64,000 bases of DNA from Candidatus Riflebacteria bacterium HGW-Riflebacteria-2 (GTDB lineage Bacteria; Muiribacteriota; Ozemobacteria; Ozemobacterales; Ozemobacteraceae), in the NCBI GenBank assembly GCA_002839435.1, contig PGYA01000041.1:1-64000 (forward strand). The letters are read 5' to 3'. Below are positions 60,370 to 64,000 of the stretch, piece after piece. The stretch's first letter is position 1. Every line of letters starts with the position of its first letter. The position numbers and the translations under genes were made by a program. Under the pieces are notes generated by a model. That model was not told the origin of the DNA. It searched no databases and saw nothing but the letters and a program-made list of their open reading frames with translations.

Positions 60370-62091
60370 ATGATCACTGCAGAACTGCGCGAACGCATCG
60401 AAAAGCTCGCGAACAGATATCCCCGCCGCGAATCGGCCCTCATGCCCGCTCTCACCCTGGCCCAGCAGTCAAACAACAACAACCTGACCGAAGAGCTGCT
60501 GCAGGAAGTCTCCGACATCGTCGGTGTGACCAAAGGCAAAGCCTACGGTGTGGCAACTTTTTATACGATGTACAACAAAAAGCCGGTAGGCAAGTATCAC
60601 GTACAGGTCGATACCAATATCCCCGCCACCCTCATGGGCGCCCGAGAGATACTCAAGCACGTTGAAAAAGCTCTCGGCATAAAGCCGGGCGAAACCAGCA
60701 AAGACGGCCTTTTTACGCTGAATGAGGTTGAGTGTCTTGGTTCCTGCGGCACCTGCCCGGTTATTCAGGTTAATGACACCTATTACGAAAACATGACCGT
60801 GGAAAAGGTAGATAAGCTGATCGCCTCACTCAAAAAGGGCGTAATGCCAGCACGCGAGACCGACTACAACTTTGCCACCGTCTGCAACGTTCTGCTCAAG
60901 AACCGCGGCGTCGCCAACTCGACTTCTATCGAAGTCTACAAGAAGAACGGCGGCTACCAGGCTCTGACTAAAGCGCGCGGCATGGCACCGGCCGACATTA
61001 TCAACGAAGTTAAGATTTCGGCGATCAGAGGCCGTGGCGGCGCCGGTTTCCCGACTGGAGTCAAATGGGGATTCCTCGCCAAGAACACTGGCAGGCCGGT
61101 TTATCTGGTATGTAACGCCGACGAAGGCGAACCCGGCACCTTCAAAGACCGCCAGATCATGGAATACGACCCACACCTGCTTGTCGAAGGCATGGCGATT
61201 TCGGCCCTCGCACTCGGCTGCAAACTTGCGTTCATCTATATCCGTGGCGAATTCGCCTGGATCGCCGATATTCTCGACAAAGCCATCGAAGAAGCCAAGA
61301 CCGACAAACAGCTCGGCGACATTGACATCATCGTTCATCGCGGCGCCGGCTCTTACGTGTGCGGCGAAGAAACGGCTCTCATCGAATCGATCGAAGGCAA
61401 GCGCGGCCAGCCCCGTATTAAGCCTCCGTTCCCGGCAGTTGAAGGACTCTACGGCTGCCCGACTATCGTCAACAACGTCGAAACCCTGGCCAGCGTGCCT
61501 TATATTATCGAGCACGGCGCCGCCGAATTCAAAAAATTCGGCACTGAAAACAACTTTGGCTTCAGAATCTTCGGTATCAGTGGCTGCGTCAACAAGCCGG
61601 GCACCTATGAATACCCGATGGGCATCGACTTTGATGACCTGATGAAGGCTGCCGGCGGTGTCAAGGGCAAGCTCAAAGCTGCTATCGTTGGCGGGCTTTC
61701 GGTGCCGATACTGACTGCCGAAGAACTCAAGGGTCTCAAAATGGATTTCGATTCATGTATCAAACATGGCACCGCTATTGGTTCAGGCGGCGTCATGGTC
61801 ATCAACGATGAATTTTCGATTCCCGAGCTCTGTTTGCGCACAATCGAATTCTACGCGCACGAATCATGCGGCAAATGTACGCCCTGCAAGCAGGGTTCAA
61901 AAACCCTCAAGCAGGCCCTCAAGCGTATCGTCAGCAAAAAGGGCACCCGCAAGGATCTCGACATTGCTCTGCACATAGTTAATACCGTTCCCGGTCTGAC
62001 TCTCTGCCCGGTCGGCGAAGCTTACGCCATCCCGGTCAAGAACATGCTCGAAAAGTTCCGCAACGAATTCGAAGCCCTCATCACCAACTGA
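60370..62091 (+). CDS. NuoE-NuoF fusion flavoprotein with altered NuoE iron-sulfur site
   Basis: 573 residues. Residues about 1-155 are a NuoE/HydC-like thioredoxin fold. Residues about 165-573 are NuoF/HydB with the FMN/NADH motifs GRGGAGFPTGVKWGF, NADEGEPGTFKDR and GAGSYVCGEETAL. The [4Fe-4S] ligands are in CGKCTPC plus LTLCPVG. In the NuoE part the first two [2Fe-2S] cysteines are Asp81 and Ala86 (the usual C-x4-C); only Cys122 and Cys126 remain, with an extra Cys129. The [2Fe-2S] cluster is therefore probably lost or changed. No nuoG, complex I or hydrogenase gene is adjacent on this strand, but the PP2C and PAS genes behind it are of the kind found with sensory [FeFe]-hydrogenases. It likely moves electrons between NAD(P)H and an iron-sulfur partner. 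Confidence 0.87.
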   Translation: MITAELRERIEKLANRYPRRESALMPALTLAQQSNNNNLTEELLQEVSDIVGVTKGKAYGVATFYTMYNKKPVGKYHVQVDTNIPATLMGAREILKHVEKALGIKPGETSKDGLFTLNEVECLGSCGTCPVIQVNDTYYENMTVEKVDKLIASLKKGVMPARETDYNFATVCNVLLKNRGVANSTSIEVYKKNGGYQALTKARGMAPADIINEVKISAIRGRGGAGFPTGVKWGFLAKNTGRPVYLVCNADEGEPGTFKDRQIMEYDPHLLVEGMAISALALGCKLAFIYIRGEFAWIADILDKAIEEAKTDKQLGDIDIIVHRGAGSYVCGEETALIESIEGKRGQPRIKPPFPAVEGLYGCPTIVNNVETLASVPYIIEHGAAEFKKFGTENNFGFRIFGISGCVNKPGTYEYPMGIDFDDLMKAAGGVKGKLKAAIVGGLSVPILTAEELKGLKMDFDSCIKHGTAIGSGGVMVINDEFSIPELCLRTIEFYAHESCGKCTPCKQGSKTLKQALKRIVSKKGTRKDLDIALHIVNTVPGLTLCPVGEAYAIPVKNMLEKFRNEFEALITN

Positions 62092-62100
62092 CCCTGTATA

Positions 62101-62136
62101 AAAACCCGCAGGTGCTACGCACCTGCGGGTTTTTCA
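62101..62136 (+). terminator. Rho-independent terminator after the NuoE-NuoF gene
   Basis: A perfect 15-bp stem (62101-62115 / 62119-62133) with a three-base loop and a tttttc end lies nine bases after the stop codon. Confidence 0.88.
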
Positions 62137-62145
62137 TTTCTCCAA

Positions 62146-62195
62146 CTTCCTCAATCTGCGCCTATCGGCGTAATCTGCGGATGACTTTTCTCTTA
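62146..62195. repeat. AATCTGCG-family repeat
   Basis: tcaatctgcgcctatcggcgtaatctgcggatgacttttctcttatctt lies between the convergent ends of the NuoE-NuoF gene and the PP2C phosphatase gene. It closely resembles the units at 40881 and 41008. Confidence 0.65.
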
Positions 62196-62199
62196 TCTT

Positions 62200-63360
62200 C
62201 TAAAAATATTCGAGTATGACCTTTTTGAGGTGGCGGGCTTCGATAAGTTCGGCAATGTCTTTTACCAGTTGCACGCGCAGCTTGTATTCGAGATCGAAAT
62301 GCGACTCGTTCGCGGCAGTGCCGACAAGAATCTCGATCAGATCGGCGTTGAGAATCAGCCTCGCCATACGTTCAGCAACCCCATCCTGGCCGCGCCAGCT
62401 GATCTCGTCGTGACGCAGAAGCTTTTCGACGCGAGACAGCGTCATGACCCCTTCGCTGACAAGATCGACGCCGGCAAGCTGGCTTATCGGCGGCAGTCCA
62501 TCATTGAGACTGAGCATGGTGTTTGAAAACTGCAATTCGAGCTCACGGGCAATCAGATCAGAAGTTGTGCCTCCGGCAATAACCTTGCTGCCGGTGGCAT
62601 CGCCAAAGCGCCGGGCGAAGGCAAAATCGCGCTCCTGCCTGGCTGGCGCGCCGGTTGCGATAATCAGTCGTCGGGGCTCGCGAAAATGTATGGTGACATG
62701 GCTGGCATCATCCTTGAGCCCGTTTTTGTCATTCAATTCGGCCTTGTTGACGATCTTTTCCGAGAGGTCACGCGCCGCGATGCCGGGGCATTCACGCAAC
62801 GCTTTCTGAGTATAGGAGATGGCGCCGGCGCGCCCCCACTCGCTCGTCCGACCAAGGCCGGACTGGCTGATTCCATCAGAAAAAGCAAACAGCCGGTCGC
62901 CGAGAGAAGGCACAAAACTGGCGCTGGCAACCGCTTTACCGGCATAACGCGTCGAAGCCAGTTCGATGCTCTGCCAGTCGAGCTCAAGCGTTTCGCCGCC
63001 GCGAAGCACGAAAGGCAAGGGGTTGTCATAGGTTATCAGGCTTACGTTGCCGTCACCGATCATGTCAATAATGGTAAAGGTGGCATAACCCATCTTGCGC
63101 ACGCTGCACTCGGGCAGTATGTTGAAAATCAGCTCAAAAGCCTCGGCAATCGACTTGTGTTCACAGACAAAGTTCAGCGCCATCGAGGCAGTCAGGCTGG
63201 CAAGCACGTTAGCCTTGATGCCGCTGCCCATACCGTCTGACAGCACCACGATGCGCCGATTTTCCTCTCTGATGAAGCGCTTGAGAATCACGTCGCCGTA
63301 TGAATGCTCGCCGGCCTTGGCTTTTTGATGATGCCCTATTTCAACAAAACGAAACGGCAT
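62200..63360 (-). CDS. SpoIIE-type PP2C phosphatase of the sensory-hydrogenase-associated kind
   Basis: 386 residues from ATG 63360, one base after the stop of the upstream PAS gene; an in-frame ATG at 63372 would overlap it. The PP2C core (about 1-225) has GEHSYGDV, RIVVLSDGMGSG (metal Asp), LPECSVRKMGYATFTIID, FSDGIS and DDASHVTIHF. An additional C-terminal domain of about 160 residues (ATGAPARQERDFAF..., VIAGGTTSDLIA) follows. This two-domain form is known from operons with PAS-containing [FeFe]-hydrogenase-like sensors. It is soluble and would act on an antagonist protein. The unit with the PAS protein suggests redox or hydrogen-dependent control of partner switching. Confidence 0.82.
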   Translation of the reverse strand: MPFRFVEIGHHQKAKAGEHSYGDVILKRFIREENRRIVVLSDGMGSGIKANVLASLTASMALNFVCEHKSIAEAFELIFNILPECSVRKMGYATFTIIDMIGDGNVSLITYDNPLPFVLRGGETLELDWQSIELASTRYAGKAVASASFVPSLGDRLFAFSDGISQSGLGRTSEWGRAGAISYTQKALRECPGIAARDLSEKIVNKAELNDKNGLKDDASHVTIHFREPRRLIIATGAPARQERDFAFARRFGDATGSKVIAGGTTSDLIARELELQFSNTMLSLNDGLPPISQLAGVDLVSEGVMTLSRVEKLLRHDEISWRGQDGVAERMARLILNADLIEILVGTAANESHFDLEYKLRVQLVKDIAELIEARHLKKVILEYF

Positions 63361-63361
63361 A

Positions 63362-64000
63362 CTACTTCTCATCTTCCGAAAACAGCTTGATTACTGAACT
63401 CAAGGCGTTTTCTGTGCGCGAAGCATTCTCGCCGAGCAGATTAGCGATTTTCTGCACAGTTTCGAGGTTTTCGCGAATGACCTTTTCAGCGCGCTGCCTG
63501 ACTTCTTCCTTTTTAACGTCGGGTGCGGCGAGATCGAGAAGAATGGCGCCGGCAGTCTTGCCACGCTCGATCGCATAGAGCGCGAGCTTGACCTTGCGCC
63601 CGCTCCATTCAACGTCGCGGCTGTAGGTTTCTTCGCCGCTCTGAATGAATGTCACAAACAGCTGATGCGAGGGGAAAAGCGACTTGAGATCGGCGCCACG
63701 CAGTCCGTGTGCGTCGAACAGTTCGACGATTTCTTCGCCCATCAGTATGGCAAAAGCGCGGTTGGCCTCGCGAATCTTGAGTTTTTCGTCGACGATGACA
63801 AAGCCCGATGGCATTTTCTGCAGAAGCGATACCGAAAGCTCAGCCGTTTCTCTGGCCAGTAACAGTTCTTCGCTGCGCCTTACCCGCTCGGTAATATCGA
63901 ATATCGCGCAGACAAACCCGGTGATTTCGCCGGCACGGTCGGTCAGTGGCGCCTTGTGCAGCTCAACAACCTGCTCGACAACGCCTGGTCTGACAAAACG
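63362..64000 (-). CDS. PAS-domain sensor, 5' end beyond the window (possible [FeFe]-hydrogenase-like sensory protein)
   Basis: At least 212 residues; the frame is open through position 64000, so the N-terminus is missing. The visible part contains the end of one PAS/PAC domain (GEITGFVCAIFDITERV), a coiled linker, a second PAS domain beginning LLQKMPSGFVIVDEKLKI, and a helical tail ENLETVQKIANLLGENAS. That tail, directly followed by a SpoIIE phosphatase gene, is the arrangement seen in [FeFe]-hydrogenase-PAS sensory proteins of anaerobes. The hydrogenase part itself is not in view, so this remains an inference; it could equally be a PAS histidine kinase-like protein without one. Confidence 0.75.
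   Translation of the reverse strand, partial: RFVRPGVVEQVVELHKAPLTDRAGEITGFVCAIFDITERVRRSEELLLARETAELSVSLLQKMPSGFVIVDEKLKIREANRAFAILMGEEIVELFDAHGLRGADLKSLFPSHQLFVTFIQSGEETYSRDVEWSGRKVKLALYAIERGKTAGAILLDLAAPDVKKEEVRQRAEKVIRENLETVQKIANLLGENASRTENALSSVIKLFSEDEK

Noticed and set aside
27904..62195. CRISPR array candidate from regularly spaced AATCTGCG units
   Set aside because: Units are only 8-9 bases, spacing is 9-12 bases, loci are scattered and no cas genes are present.

Overview
The window comes from a Gram-negative-type bacterium with an outer membrane (TolC/RND tripartite pump, many signal peptides). It has roughly 50% G+C, a generally compact gene layout with many ATGA start/stop overlaps, and a very heavy investment in signalling. 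Anaerobic or microaerophilic markers are a rubrerythrin-like protein, an orphan NuoEF-type flavoprotein, a PP2C/PAS pair resembling [FeFe]-hydrogenase sensory modules, and arginine deiminase. There is no rRNA, ribosomal protein or other strong taxonomic marker. The density of SpoIIE-type phosphatases, HAMP-cyclases and hypothetical secreted proteins reminds me of candidate phyla such as Riflebacteria, but that is a guess.

Layout. 1-360: a gene-free, structured or transposon-like element. 334-6850: a TetR-controlled RND efflux operon with a perfect 16-bp operator and a strong terminator. 6901-13914: arginine deiminase, then two tandem membrane PP2C (SpoIIE) phosphatases. 14077-18915 (minus): a repetitive secreted protein, a cache-HAMP protein whose tail is made of an interspersed repeat, and a metallophosphoesterase. 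19163-21824: ZIP transporter, then a minus-strand zinc-ribbon membrane protein, a 59-aa membrane protein and a small hypothetical. 21891-29330: two overlapping membrane class III cyclase genes, then a divergent RsbW-like/cNMP-binding protein. 29416-36406: glucosaminidase, hypotheticals, and a TAXI binding protein paired with a Cache-HAMP-GAF-GGDEF diguanylate cyclase. 36709-38644: a sigma-54-type promoter with an Asn/Gly/His-rich secreted protein, then a BLUF photoactivated adenylyl cyclase. 38964-40689: a frameshifted secreted protein gene. 41250-45730: sbcDC. 45950-51961: WD40, GxxExxY, small membrane proteins, a HExxH membrane protease and a methyltransferase. 52097-56667: secreted protein-arginine deiminase (PAD) homologue, 2-hydroxyacid dehydrogenase, CvpA-like protein, GAF histidine kinase. 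56725-59721: a selenium-handling operon (YedF, cysteine desulfurase, Se/S carrier-SelD fusion). 59819-64000: rubrerythrin-like protein, NuoE-NuoF fusion, and on the minus strand a PP2C phosphatase with a PAS protein running off the window.

How the genes may work together. Three cyclases sit near a protein that joins an RsbW-like kinase domain to an apparently intact cyclic-nucleotide pocket, and near three SpoIIE phosphatases. This suggests a cAMP-linked partner-switching network. The most notable observation is that the two adjacent membrane cyclases are each catalytically incomplete but exactly complementary. One keeps the two metal-binding aspartates and lacks the Asn/Arg pair. The other lacks both aspartates and keeps Lys, Thr, Asn and Arg. 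They look like an obligate bacterial heterodimer built on the C1/C2 principle of animal adenylyl cyclases. The same long four-helix sensor scaffold carries PP2C outputs in the other tandem pair. A BLUF-cyclase would add blue-light input to the same messenger.

Two dispersed repeat families, an AATCTGCG-based one and a REP-like palindrome, sit mostly behind gene ends, and in two cases repeat sequence has become the C-terminus of a protein.
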